The notes below the pieces were generated by a model, which had not been told where the DNA came from, made no database searches, and worked only from the letters and a program-made list of their open reading frames with translations. This document shows positions 1 to 9,988 of a stretch of 33,857 nt of DNA, one piece after another. Both the position numbers and the translations under genes were made by a program. How positions within the stretch are numbered: position 1 is the first letter of the stretch; each line of letters starts with the position of its first letter. This stretch comes from Chara braunii. Its lineage: Eukaryota > Streptophyta > Charophyceae > Charales > Characeae. The stretch is from assembly GCA_003427395.1 (NCBI GenBank), contig BFEA01000549.1, forward strand, positions 207,511-241,367. The letters run 5' to 3'.

Positions 1-590
1 TGTGTGTTAAAGTGTTCCACTTCACACTTGGTTGCTCTTTCCTCCATGTGCACGTGCATTCACTATTTCAATCTTCACTTTGCGAAGTTCATGTGTGTTG
101 TAGTGTTCCGATTCACACTTGGTTGCTCTTTCCTCCATGTGCATGTGCATTCCATAGTTCAAACTTCATTTTGTCAAGTTCATGTGAGTGTAGTGTTCCG
201 ATTCATACGTGGTTGCTCTTTTCTCCATGTGAATATGCATTCACTAGTTCAACCTTCACCTTAGTCAAATTCATGTGTTTGGTAGTGTTCCGTTTCAACA
301 CTTGGTTGCCTTCTCATCCATGTGCATGTGCTTCATTAGTTCAACCTTACTTTGTCAAGTTCATGTGTATGGTAGTGTTCCGTTTCAACACTTGGTTGCT
401 CTTTCACTCATGTGCATGTGCTTCGTTAGTTCAACCCTCACTTTGTCAAAGTTCGTTTGGATGGTAGTGTTCCGTTTCAACACTTGGTTGCTCTTTCACT
501 CATGGGCATGTGCTTTTGATTAGTTGAACCTTCATATTGTCAAATTCATGTGTGTGGGAGTATTCAGTTTCACACTTGGTGGCTCTTTCA
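1..590 (+). repeat. Tandem array, 91-bp monomers (satellite type 2)
   Basis: About seven head-to-tail monomers. The GTTCC box recurs at 14, 105, 195, 287, 377, 469 and, degenerate, 560, giving spacings of 90-92 bp. Each unit carries a core like GTAGTGTTCCG(A/T)TTCA, then CTTGGTTGCTC, then CATGTGCATGTGC. The array is cut by the window start and decays before the CT tract. The same array is present at 25.64-26.73 kb. Confidence 0.9.
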
Positions 591-649
591 CTATGGGATG
601 GGTGACCGATATTTGGCTCTCCAACGGAGAGATGCATTGATTAGGACTA

Positions 650-651
<2 letters not shown>

Positions 652-699
<48 letters not shown>

Positions 700-709
700 G
701 CTATCTCTT

Positions 710-762
<53 letters not shown>

Positions 763-790
763 TTATCTATCTATCTCTCTATCTATCTCC
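652..790 (+). repeat. (CT)n / (CTAT)n microsatellite
   Basis: Pure CT runs (about 652-698 and 709-728) pass into about 12 CTAT units (about 727-780). The equivalent tract of LTR2 (26795-26850) has CT and a few GCTC units but no CTAT expansion, so the tract has changed independently in the two copies. Confidence 0.95.
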
Positions 791-1038
791 CTCACGCATT
801 CTCCCTCTCTCTCTCTCCCTCTTCATCTTGCCCTCTCTCTCCCTTCCCCTCACTGGGCATATGACTAACACCTCATCCCTCACTTGTTACATTGCCAGGG
901 AACGAACGATAAAGGAAAATCAGGCCTCACTTGGTGGAAAAAGGGGGCAAGGGAAGGGTAGCCGGTCCCTTATGCCGCCAAGAAGGGAAAGGAAAATGAC
1001 GTTTGAAAGATTGGGAGAAGGCAGAGTCCGGGAGAAAG

Positions 1039-1047
1039 TATAAATTA
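1039..1047 (+). promoter_or_regulatory. TATA-box-like element in LTR1
   Basis: GTATAAATTA lies in the unique 3' block of the LTR and is conserved at 27141 in LTR2. It is about 195 bp upstream of the splice donor at 1235 and about 870 bp upstream of the LTR end. That is a plausible position for a U3 promoter with a long R-U5. Function is inferred. Confidence 0.45.
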
Positions 1048-1231
1048 AAGCAAGGTCAGTTTGACTCAACCATTTCCCCGACTGCATGACTATGAGAAGA
1101 GGATGGACGGATTGAGCAAGAGAAGGAGAACAATGAAAAGCCTAAGGAAATGAAAGAATAGGCATGCAGGAAGGGCTATGTGTTGACCCCACTGGAGGAT
1201 TGTATCGGTTTTGGCTTTCTGTGGGATTGTG

Positions 1232-1241
1232 CAGGTAAGTA
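1232..1241 (+). promoter_or_regulatory. Candidate 5' splice site in the LTR leader
   Basis: CAG|GTAAGTAA is a near-perfect eukaryotic splice donor, with GT at 1235. It is conserved in LTR2 (GT at 27316). Lying downstream of the TATA-like box, it could let the leader splice to downstream ORFs. No acceptor is proven. Confidence 0.4.
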
Positions 1242-1919
1242 AAGATTTGTGATGCGTTGAGCGGGATAGGGCCGGGGAGACCAGGCGGCAAAGGAAAAAG
1301 GAAGAGGGGGCAAGGGGGCTATGAGACCCTTAGCGTAAAACCAACCCATGGAAGTGCCCTTTGTGCTTGTGACTTAGAGTGTGAATGAAAGAAAGAGGTG
1401 CCACCTTGCTGAGCGAAATGTGAAGTTGAAAAGACTAAGGGCCTGCGTCAATATGGATGGATGAAATGCATGGACTCGAGGGGTGCGTAGGGGCGAGGGG
1501 GAGGATGACATCTCCGCACCCCGATGACGCCGTAGAATTGCAATGCTTAGGGAAATGGTGCGCGGCCTAAGGATGACGCTTAGCCTGCGCACAAGAGAAG
1601 AGAAACTCTCAAAGAACCCCTGGACTGCCTGTGTATTGGAAGGAGCAATTGCTTGAGAACACAACCAAGAAAAAAAAAAATCAGTGTTGCGGAATGACCA
1701 GCGAGACTACCACCCGTCGTGAGGGTCGAGCTCCGTCCCCACTATCAAAGCTCTCTCGCTCGATGGCCCACCCCCATCCATCTCAAAGCACTAGGTGGGG
1801 GTGACCCTGGGACGAACGGCCCGCGCCCTGAGCATGAGTGTGGGCGGGCCGAGCCAAATGAGACCCGCAGCGGGGTCGACCAAGGCTCGAAAGTCTACCG
1901 GGGTTTGGCCCTACAAAAA

Positions 1920-1937
1920 TGGTGGAGGTGTCGGGTA
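1920..1937 (+). promoter_or_regulatory. Candidate primer binding site (tRNA-Ala-like)
   Basis: TGGTGGAGGTGTCGGGTA starts four bases after the LTR end. Its first eight bases (TGGTGGAG) match the complement of a nuclear tRNA-Ala 3' end. Overall I count about 15 of 18 matches to a tRNA-Ala acceptor and T-arm recalled from general knowledge. Position relative to the LTR end is right for a reverse-transcription primer site. LTR2 has no equivalent. Confidence 0.4.
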
Positions 1938-3646
1938 TGGGGTTAAACTGACCCTTGCGATTCCGAAGGGGGCGCCCGATGCATTGACGTGTACATAACT
2001 AAAGATAAGGAAAACAAACTTGTTCTTGCTCTTTCCCTTGAGAGAATCAGATTTGAAAGTGGCTGGGTGCATGGTATGGCCAGGCCTGGAGGTATAACAT
2101 GCATGTTGTGCACTGGATTAACCATCTCCTTGTGGAATGGCTCTAGCCCTCCTTCGTCCGGTGCTGGTGTTCGCCAGTCCCGGGAAGCCTTGGGCAAGTC
2201 GCAGGTCGACCCTTCCTCTTCGTGCGAAAGAAGGGCTCCGGTTACCTGGCAGGCGGTTGGTGCTTCGGCTTCGGCCGGGGTCCATGAAAATCCCGCGGCG
2301 GAGTGATCCGACCGAGTGGGTGCCCTTCTATCTCCTTCTTCGAGCCCAACGGGCTCATGCACTATACACTTTGAAATGCTTGAACGAACCAACATGAACA
2401 CAACGGGTCATCAAGAAGGAACAACCCCTCCCTATGAAAGGACAGACAAATGAAGAGAAAGGGAATGAAGGGAGTTGCTAGACTCCAAAGAAAACTAGCT
2501 CACCTTTGAAGATTCTCACGAGAAGGAACCAACCACTGTGTATGGAAGTAGGGGGAGTGACACTCATTGTCCTGAGAGAAAATTGTGAGTTATGGGTAGG
2601 AAGCGCTGGGTGCATCAAGGGAAAGGCACGTGTACTATATGTATCCCACTTGGGACTTGTGTTTTGCATGATGGGATTTGAGCGTCCTGCCTTCGGAAGG
2701 AAAGGATGGGTCTGCACCGGCTGGCGCGGGTTGCGAAACGTCGTTCTCTTTGAAGTTGACCGGGTTTCGTGTGCGGAGGTCAGACCACCGAGCAGTCGGA
2801 CGGAAGTTTGTCTGACCGGTTGATTAGTAACATTCTCACCCAGGCGATCCGAGCATGGCTTGATGATTTTGCCCGGGCAGGGTGCGAAACGTCTTCTTAG
2901 GAGGGGCTTAGCCTGTTGACTGGCGGGGGAAGACCACTGCATGCAGGGCAAGGAGGGAGCCTCAGAGGCGATTAGTAACTTCCCGTAGTACGGTTTGGGA
3001 AAGGCTGATTCTTGTCGGACCGATGGAAGTGAATGCCCGGACGACTGACTATTGCTCCTAACGGGGCGCGCGGGGTGATTCCCGGTACCAACGAGGGTAT
3101 GCAAGAGCGGCAAAACGGGATTGGGGTATTTTGGGCAAATGGAGAGGGGTAACACCCTGAGCCGGAGCCTGGGTACCGCGCTTGCGACGGTTGAGCTGCG
3201 CTTGAGGTTTGGGATGAAACTCTGCCGATAGTACCAGCGGAGAGACCATATTGGGATAGGCCGGTGAGGAAATGACCGGCCCGCATGTGAGATGCCTGAT
3301 TTTTTTTGTCGTATTGCCCCCCTGTAAAGATTGATTGAGGCTGAACTGTTGAATGGGGTATGACTCTAGTCTATTCTCACCTCCCTATCTGAGTCTACAT
3401 GAGTGAGAGATGATTGGAAGGAAGGAGGATAGAGGTCAATCGGAATGGAACCAAGAGAAAGAATGTTGGGAAGTGGATGGCCGACCGAGGGTACTATGGG
3501 AAGGTGGTACTTAGGAATGGGGAGGTAAACTAGGGAGACCTTGATGAGGGGTCTTAAATAATTCTCATCTAGGACGTAGGTTGACCTGACCCGAAGGGCC
3601 GTTCGGTACTCTCTTATGGAAACAGGGGTCGGGTGCTGGAAACAAG
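1938..3646 (+). other. Leader region, no gene recognised
   Basis: This is 1.7 kb between the candidate primer site and the first upstream ORF. It is G-rich on the + strand. Open frames exist on both strands, the longest being 225 codons on the minus strand at 2478-3155, but none has recognisable motifs. It contains a T8 tract near 3301 and an acceptor-like stretch at 3560-3572 (AATTCTCATCTAG). It probably represents the untranslated leader of the element. Confidence 0.4.
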
Positions 3647-4477
3647 ATGGTGCGGTGGCTGTCATCCCCGATCCATACCAGCGGTCCGGAAATGCCGGTA
3701 GTCTCGGTAGATGTAAAGGATGGGGTATCGGTCGTCCGCTCGGAAGATGGGACGTGGACAGATCTTGAGCCAGCATATCGAACTGTGATGCTGGAAGAGG
3801 AGGACACGTTCCTTTGGATAGAAACAGTATGGACTAACGTCAGCTTGACAAGGTTGTCGCCGAGCCTAATGGATTTGGAGTTCCGAGGGACGATGGAAGC
3901 CCGGGGGTGGGTCTACGTGTCGCAAGAGGGGGAGAACACTATGGTTACAGAGTTGGTGCTAGGGACTACGCCGGACGAATTGTTTAGGAAGGCAGAGAGG
4001 GAGGTTGTATGGGCTGCATGTCAGCGGGCGGAAATGGAAATGGAAAGGGTAGATGTGCGAGTGGAACTCGGGGATAGAGGAAGCGTGAGGCGATTCGTCA
4101 GAACAATGCGATGTGTGCTGCCTTCGTTTCTGGTGGATGCGGTCTTCGGAACGCGGAGCAGGCTTGTACAGATATGCCAGTCCATGACAACCCTCAAACT
4201 ATACCAATGTGCCATGCAGGACTTCTTCCAGTTGTCGGTAGAAATGGGGCCGTTTGGAGGGAATTGGGTGGAGGAGCTGGCCGAGATGCTAAACTGCCTT
4301 AGCATAGATAACGTCTTTGTCCCTAGCTCTGTGCATTGGGGGATAGTCTACAGAAATGTGGCAGTAGGGGAGACGTTCCTAGAAGGTGTGAAGGATTTGT
4401 TCTACAACAAAGAGGACGACTTCAGTGACGAGGATGAAGGGGATGAGATAGAGGACTGGGACTTCGAAGGCGGGTGA
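3647..4477 (+). CDS. Unrecognised protein, copy 1 of a tandem triplicate upstream of gag
   Basis: A 276-residue ORF with an ATG start and no internal stop. I do not recognise the family. Visible features: FLWIETVW at residues 55-62, LEFRGTMEARGWVYVS around 77-92, GPFGGNW at 201-207, GETFLEGVKDLF at 241-252, and a strongly acidic tail (256-271). No signal peptide, membrane segment or known catalytic motif is visible. The same blocks recur in order in the two broken copies downstream. The start is supported by copy 3, which also begins ATG, Val, Arg and then a broken Trp codon. It lies between the leader and gag, an unusual position for a gypsy element, so it may be a captured host gene or an element-specific accessory gene. 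Intactness inside a decayed element is notable. Confidence 0.6.
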   Translation: MVRWLSSPIHTSGPEMPVVSVDVKDGVSVVRSEDGTWTDLEPAYRTVMLEEEDTFLWIETVWTNVSLTRLSPSLMDLEFRGTMEARGWVYVSQEGENTMVTELVLGTTPDELFRKAEREVVWAACQRAEMEMERVDVRVELGDRGSVRRFVRTMRCVLPSFLVDAVFGTRSRLVQICQSMTTLKLYQCAMQDFFQLSVEMGPFGGNWVEELAEMLNCLSIDNVFVPSSVHWGIVYRNVAVGETFLEGVKDLFYNKEDDFSDEDEGDEIEDWDFEGG

Positions 4478-4524
4478 CTTACTTAGGGAAACCGAGTAGC
4501 CTGGCATTGTGCAGGAAGAAAAAA

Positions 4525-5280
4525 ATGACTAGAGAGGAATTGCTGATGGACTGCACTTTCAAGGGATGGGAACCAAGGCGACTCAAGGGGGGAATAGAAA
4601 TGCCTTTACCAGCAGAAAACGAATGGAGAGGAACCCCATGCGACTGGGTCGGGTTTGAGGTTGCCCCGGGACTATCATACGTATGGGTAGAGCGGATTTG
4701 GAAGCCAATAAGGGAAGAGCAAGGTTGGGATGAGATAGCGGAAGACAAAGTGGAATCGGTCGGAACGGTCGTTCTTTCCGAAGACGGGTGTCGCCTATTT
4801 TGCACTATGATAGCAACGAGACAGGATCCGATGTGGCTTCTGGGGGACGCAGAGGCGCGAACCCAAAGGGAGGGCAAAAGGTTCGCCAATGAAGGATGAG
4901 ACAAAGTTAGTAGTAAAGTTGTGATGGGAGGATGGAAGGAACTCAAGTCTCCCAGCCTGCGAATAACGGCTTGGGTGCCTGAGTTCGTGGCCGAGTGGTT
5001 TGGGGGTTTCGACCACATCTTAGAAGTGGCTGACTCCATGAAAGAAACGCGCATAGAGTGTGCCTAGCTGACTGAGGAATTTTATAAGACCTCGTTGAAA
5101 TACGGACCCTTCTACGGTGATAAAGCCTGGGAAATTCTCACCGTGCTGAGAATAGGTAAGTATGACTGCTTAGAGGTAGACGCGACAACCTGGGACGCCA
5201 TAGTTAGCCGGGAGGTGGCGGCCGCTCCATCCTACGTAGATGACGTTTTTAAAATGTTCGAAGTATTGTGGTTCGATTAA
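4525..5280 (+). pseudogene. Copy 2 of the upstream protein family, broken by two stops
   Basis: One frame runs from ATG 4525 to TAA 5278-5280, interrupted by TGA at 4897-4899 and TAG at 5065-5067. No frameshift is needed. It aligns with copy 1 throughout: YVWVERIW against FLWIETVW, a VGTVVLSEDG block against RGWVYVSQEG, KYGPFYGDKAW against EMGPFGGNW, and SYVDDVFKMFE against ETFLEGVKDLF. The acidic tail of copy 1 is missing. A short pyrimidine-rich stretch ending CAG (about 4500-4513) precedes the start. Both stops are one step from Arg, Gln or Trp codons. Function is unknown. Confidence 0.6.
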
Positions 5281-5501
5281 AAGGACCGGGAAATCGGACG
5301 TCGTGGGGAGATCGAAGTATGGTGGGTGCATGTAAACTATGGGGAAACAAAAGATAGGGGCATGTACATTAATTTAGCAGGGGCATAAGCGGGAAGGAAA
5401 ACGGTAGAAGGACGGGCAGTGCTGAAGAACGGGCCATAATCCTCTCTGTGTGGGCTATGCAGGAAATCACCAAAACAGCGATGGCAGCAAGACATGTTCG
5501 A

Positions 5502-6271
5502 ATGGTACGCTAGCCTCGGTACCCCGGGCTGCCCTGGAACAACAGCAGGCGGTGGGAAGTGTCCCTTCCGTCAAGTTTTGAGTTTCGGGGATTCGACGTG
5601 GAATGGCGGGCCGTGACCTTGGGAAGAGATAGCGCCTTCATGATGGTGGAATGTTGGTGGACGGGAATGAGATTCAACCGAGGGCCTGGGGATGATTTGT
5701 TTTCCAATTTAGAAGCAACCGGGACTTGTATCTACCCGAGATCGGCTAACACTCGCTGAGGGTAGGAATAGCACAAGGTCTTGAGTTGGCCCTAGTCTTT
5801 CGAAGGGCCTCTCAGGCATTGACGCGGATAGGCTAATTGATCAGGGGTAGAAGGAACGTGGGCTTACGAACCAGGGTGGAAATGGGGGGCTGGAGGGAAT
5901 TCAGGGCACCTGCAACCCCGCTGAGATGTCGGGTCCCCCGATTCATGATAGGCCTCATCTTCGGCAGCCTCGCAAGGGCGCAGGATCTGGCAGACTTGGC
6001 AATAGTCTGGATAGACCACTTCCCACCCCAAACCATCGGGATGTTCTATGATGTCGCCGTAGAACATGGGCCGTTCTGGGGAAACCGAGCGCAGGAATTG
6101 TTGGAGGTTATCAAGATCCTGATATTTGGGTTGCCACGGTTAGCCTGTGCGGAATACGAGCACATAATTCGGACGAAAATTGAGATAGGAGAGAGTTATC
6201 TGGCGGGGGTGGCTCAACTATTCGAGGAGCCTACCGAACTGGAAGGGCCGCGAGGACGGGAGCAAGACTAG
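5502..6271 (+). pseudogene. Copy 3 of the upstream protein family, frameshifted
   Basis: It begins ATG GTA CGC TAG, matching ATG GTG CGG TGG of copy 1, so the fourth codon is now a stop (5511-5513). The N-terminal half continues in that frame to about 5759 (FEFRGFDVEW, AFMMVECWW). The C-terminal half is in another frame from about 5837 (VEHGPFWGNRAQELLEV, GESYLAGVAQLFEEP), so at least one indel lies in 5759-5837. The conserved GPFxGN and GE(S/T)(Y/F)L(A/E)GV blocks leave little doubt that it is a paralogue of copies 1 and 2. An acceptor-like CTCTCTGTGTGGGCTATGCAG precedes it near 5443-5463. Confidence 0.6.
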
Positions 6272-6674
6272 CACTCAGAGGCAAGCCGGTAGGGCAAATA
6301 AAGTATATTCCATTACACATAAGGGCTCACCGATGGAAATAAGGAAGGACCATCAGACCCGGACTATCGAAAACCCGCTACGGGATAAGGGGAGGGGTAG
6401 ACTTATAATGATTGCCATGACCCTAGAAGTGGAAAAGGGAATACTGCTCGGACCTCTTTCCTAACGGGATGCCCAACCAGAACTCCTACACGTCGGCACG
6501 GAAAGACTGGGGCACCCTAAACGAGTCTGTCACAAGGGGAACTAAGTTACGTTCCTTAGGTTGGTAAGGCAGCAGGGCCGGCCGCGGCTCCTTCTTAGGG
6601 GATCAATCAGAGGACGAAAATGGGGAGGGGGCTAGTTTTTGAATAAAGTAAAATAAGGAAAGGGACTAGAGCGT
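6272..6674 (+). other. Spacer without recognisable gene
   Basis: About 400 bp between copy 3 and the gag region. Reading frames are short and I see no repeat or motif. It could contain leader or intron sequence for gag expression. Confidence 0.4.
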
Positions 6675-7423
6675 ATGAAACCTAAAATGCCTCGAGCTGC
6701 TTGTCTTGGGAATCCTCTGGTTTATGGAGAACTAGGCAAAATGGCGACGGAAGAAGAGACAGATAATCGTAAGAGCGAGGGAGGACCGGGCTTAGAAGGC
6801 AGTGTCGTACAAAGCGAAGAGGGTCAGAAAGATAGAGAATCGATAAATCCGGATGGTGCCAAGGGGAACAGGAAAGAGATCTCCTTGGAGAAAGCTCGGG
6901 CAAAGCCGGGGGAAGCAAGCAAGGGACTCAGGAGACCGGGGGGGTAGAAATATGGACGGGGAAGCCCCCGGAATTCAGATGGAGCTGTGTCTAAGAAAGT
7001 GAGAGTCACGGATGCGAGGCGCAAACTAGCGAAAATAGAAAAGAGGACCGTACGAGGAAGACCCCCCTAGGAAGAACCGAGGGACGAAAGGAAAGTTCGG
7101 CCGAGGCGGAAGTAGATAGGGGGTAAGGATAGTGATCGCGGAGGGACACCAAGCAAGAGGAGGAAGGAGAGAGAGAGCTCCCCAGGGATGGAAGCGGTGA
7201 AAGCTACAAATCCGCCACCCATAGATAGCAGGGCTAGCCGCCTGCCGGCCACGGCAGCAGTAATGCGGGGGTGTGAAGGGCTCTGGAGCCTTAGGGAAAG
7301 GGTGTTGGGGTGGTTCGACCCGGAAGGGACTGCAAAGACTAGAGAAGGGCAGAGGGCCGACAAGGAAGGGCAGGATACCAGTACGGCGGGCGAGGCAGTA
7401 GCTCCGAGGGTGGCCTTAGGAAG
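6675..7423 (+). pseudogene. N-terminal part of gag (charged domain), with three TAG stops
   Basis: Frame 3 opens at ATG 6675 and stays coding-like to about 7423, interrupted only by TAG at 6945-6947, 7068-7070 and 7113-7115. The encoded segment is rich in Lys, Arg, Glu and Gly and has a basic patch (TPSKRRKERESSPG). It ends where the gag core opens in another frame, so a frame change lies near 7420. I infer that gag originally started here. It could instead be a separate small ORF. No conserved domain is recognised in this part. Confidence 0.4.
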
Positions 7424-8296
7424 ATGGTGTCATCCCTCACGCGGGCACTAAACAAAAATCAAGGCTACCTCGCGGACGCTAAGAAGAAGTTGACATTTGA
7501 CGGGGCAGACATTACGGAGTTCCTAATAGATTACGAGAACCTGACCGCACTGTTAAAATGGAGTGAAGAGGAGAAGATGGACCACCTAGGACAGCATGTG
7601 TCGTTGAGCCTGGGACGAGACATAATTACCATTGTGGCCGCGAGCTGGTCTTGGAAGGAGACCCGGGATGTAATGATGAGAAAGTACCTGGCGGCGGAAA
7701 AAATGGCAACAGAGGCAGATTTAGCAGCAGTGCAAAGGAAGAACTTTGCAACGTACAATGACTTCCTGCGAGAGTTTACCCTGGTAGCACTAAGGATCCC
7801 CGGAGTAATGGACCGAATAATGAGCAAGTATTTCCTTAGGCAGTTTTCCGAGTTCGACAAGGACAAGATTCTGTCGGCCTACCAACGGACGAGCAAGTTT
7901 GTAAACACCAGGGATGTGGATTTCAGTACGGTAACGGGGGAAAACAATAGTGACCGAAACACTGGCGTGCTTAAAGAAGGGGAGGTCATAGATTTGACCG
8001 GCCGGACAGGTGACAAGGGAAAAAGGGGGATTGGAAGTCTACATGAACGTGTGCACGGGGTCGACAAGAAGATAGAGAGGGTGGAGAATGCGTTGATGGT
8101 TATGCAGGGGCAAGTATCCCGAGCCGCCCTCCCTCCCCAAGAAGTCGTAGTCCCGGCAGGTGTAGCCAACCGGGGGTTCGGACGAAGAGATCCGGCTAAT
8201 GAGCAATGCAGGTACTGTACCGTGGTGGGACACTTTGTGCGCGCATGTCCAAAGCTCAACCACAATATATTAAAAGGAGATGTACCAGGTCATTAA
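7424..8296 (+). CDS. gag: Ty3/gypsy Gag core: capsid region and zinc knuckle
   Basis: A 290-codon ORF with a capsid-like helical region (residues about 20-160, e.g. TFDGADITEFLIDYENLTAL, then KWSEEEKMDHL) of the retrotransposon gag type. A CCHC zinc knuckle follows at residues 262-275 (CRYCTVVGHFVRAC, spacing CX2CX4HX4C). Gag packages the element RNA and forms the particle. The last residues after the knuckle are out of frame with the following ORF: the phrase GEIFGPQGELVNWNSP is readable only in frame 1 (about 8300-8348), between gag in frame 2 and protease in frame 3. Two indels therefore lie around 8270-8350. The ATG at 7424 may be internal to a longer ancestral gag. Confidence 0.85.
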   Translation: MVSSLTRALNKNQGYLADAKKKLTFDGADITEFLIDYENLTALLKWSEEEKMDHLGQHVSLSLGRDIITIVAASWSWKETRDVMMRKYLAAEKMATEADLAAVQRKNFATYNDFLREFTLVALRIPGVMDRIMSKYFLRQFSEFDKDKILSAYQRTSKFVNTRDVDFSTVTGENNSDRNTGVLKEGEVIDLTGRTGDKGKRGIGSLHERVHGVDKKIERVENALMVMQGQVSRAALPPQEVVVPAGVANRGFGRRDPANEQCRYCTVVGHFVRACPKLNHNILKGDVPGH

Positions 8297-9410
8297 AAGG
8301 GGAGATATTCGGACCACAGGGAGAACTGGTGAACTGGAACTCACCGGGGGAATGCGGCGCGCTGTTATCATTCTCAATGGGTTAGAGATAGTCGTGGTAG
8401 AGGCTGAACCAGTGGCCGATATCGTCTGGGACCAACTTCGAGGGCGCGGAGCGCAGGTCAACTTCATCCTAGAAAGCGATGGACGCGATAGGGTGAACGC
8501 GACTACTCGGTCAGGATTGGCTGAAAGAAGGATTATTCGTGACGCTGTGATGGAGGAAGCCGCTGAAGGGACCGCAGCCCAAGCAGAGCCCGAAACTGGG
8601 GAACCAGAGAAAGTTTACAGGAAACCTAGGGAGGAGGAGCCTACGGACAAGGTCACCGCAACCAAGAAAAAGTTTAGGTATCAGATCCCGATCCTAACCA
8701 TGCTTGAGATGGACGACACCCTTAGCAAACTGCTAGGAACCATGGTAACAGTATCGTTTCAGACCATGTTGCAAGCCAGCCCCAGACTGCTCAAAGGGCT
8801 TAGGCAACTGTTGACTCGCCGACGAGTAGAGATAGACGAAAATCCGGAACCGCAAGAAGAGGAAAGGGAGGAGGAAGTTCCGCAAGAGGTCGCTAATCTT
8901 CAAAGGAGTCCCGGGGATTTGGAGGATCTAGAGGAGGCCTTTGCAGACATCTGCCTGAACTTGCCGGACCGAGAAGGTGGCAAGGTCATGAGGGCACCAC
9001 CCGGAACGAAGCTTAGCTTCCACGCACTCCCGGTAGGAAAGTTGAAAGTCCAGATCGGGACTCATCATACCGACGCATTAGTAGACGGGGGAGCGGAAAT
9101 CACTCTCATAAGAAGAGACTTTGCAACGATCACGGGCTTTACGGTAAATAAGGAAGCAATAGGGAGCATCTGGGAAGCCGGTGGGGAAATTTCATTCGCT
9201 GGGTATGTCACGAAATGTGCGGTCAAGGCAGGACTTGGGCAGTCGATCTGGTCGTTCCAGCGGATGACCGTAATGGAGGAAATGGACCACGACATAATCC
9301 TCGTGAGACCATGGTGCGCCAACGTAGAAAGGATAGGCATGCACTTGCACGATGGCACGTACATGGTAGATATAGAGGACCCAGTGACCGGTCGGGGGGA
9401 GCTTCTCTGA
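8280..9410 (+). pseudogene. Gag-pol segment with retropepsin-like protease
   Basis: The frame is coding-like from about 8350 (MRRAVIILNGLE). It continues through an acidic linker (EEEREEEVPQEV) to a retropepsin fold at residues about 255-365. The active-site stretch is ALVDGGAEITLI with Asp at residue 269 (9084-9086). Retropepsins normally have D(S/T)GA, so the Ser/Thr is replaced by Gly. The distal family motif is MDHDIILVRPWC, where ILGRPW is usual. The frame ends at TGA 9408-9410, after which the same frame continues coding-like, so this stop is probably a mutation. The protease would cut the polyprotein; here it is probably inactive. Confidence 0.75.
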
Positions 9411-9988
9411 CTCCTTGGGACGGGAGGAGACCCTCCGAAGGAGAAGTTAGCAACGTGGTTGCCGTCGTTCAAAGATAGCGCACAAAAGGGGGTTTTTGCA
9501 CGAATGGAAGGTATGAGAGAAAGGGTAGAGATTATGATTGAGGAGGCATTCAATAAGAAAGTATGGATCAAGATGGGCCTGCCCCAAAAGAAGAGAAGAC
9601 AGGAGGACGAAGTCTTAGGTGTTATGGTGGCGGAAAGGGAATCAGGAGTCGAACTCGGAGCCAGCCTGCCCAGGCAGAAAGAGGTGCGGAAGGAGGTACC
9701 GGAAATCGCACTCGAGATCCCCGACTTATTGCAGCTTATGAAAGCTATCAGGTATCACAAAGTAGGGGTGGACCCGGCGGCGCTGGCCAAATTTGAAGGA
9801 GAAGTACAGAAGGGGTATTGTCTGAAAATAGTCAATATTCAACCACAGGTCGGGAAGGCAACATGAGTAATCTCGGCCGTTCATTTTTTAGGAGAAAGAT
9901 CCCGGAAGGAAGTGTTTAAAAGTACAAGCCAGTAGGGAAGAAAGCAAAGCCAGTCTCGATCCTGCTAGAGACATCCAAGGAAGAGGCC
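9411..9988 (+). pseudogene. Protease-RT linker of pol
   Basis: The protease frame continues past TGA 9408 (LLGTGGDPPKEKLATWLPSF) to TGA 9864-9866, then reads through HFLGERSRKEVFK. Near 9915 the frame changes by one, and KYKPVGKKAKPVSILLET leads directly into the RT ORF. No separate function is visible. It contains one nonsense codon (9864) and one frame change. Confidence 0.6.

Larger units (their letters stand above)
1..1915 (+). mobile_element. LTR1: 3' part of a giant LTR (5' end outside window)
   Basis: This segment matches about 25.95-28.02 kb in the same order: 91-bp satellite, (CT)n tract, then a unique block with a TATA-like box and splice donor. By eye the unique block (830-1912) is about 90-95% identical to 26940-28022, with a few indels. 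One is a 24-bp insertion in the right copy near 27510; another is a short deletion in the right copy near 27200. Similarity stops at 1912-1915, after GGCCCTACA, where the right copy enters an unrelated gag. The end in CA and the downstream primer-site candidate fit an LTR 3' boundary. An ordinary segmental duplication is the main alternative. Confidence 0.6.

Noticed and set aside
1-523. Overlapping ORFs with repeated peptides in the satellite (also 25832-26689)
   Set aside because: They arise from a 91-bp non-coding repeat. 91 is not a multiple of three, so the frame changes each monomer, and no motif or start context supports translation.
1920-1990. Antisense tRNA gene after LTR1
   Set aside because: Only the acceptor and T-arm-like part matches; no anticodon or D arm can be followed, so a primer binding site fits better.
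2478-3155. 225-codon minus-strand ORF in the leader
   Set aside because: No domain, odd composition (Pro, Ser, Arg rich) and several other open frames overlap it. Chance openness in G-rich DNA is the simpler reading.
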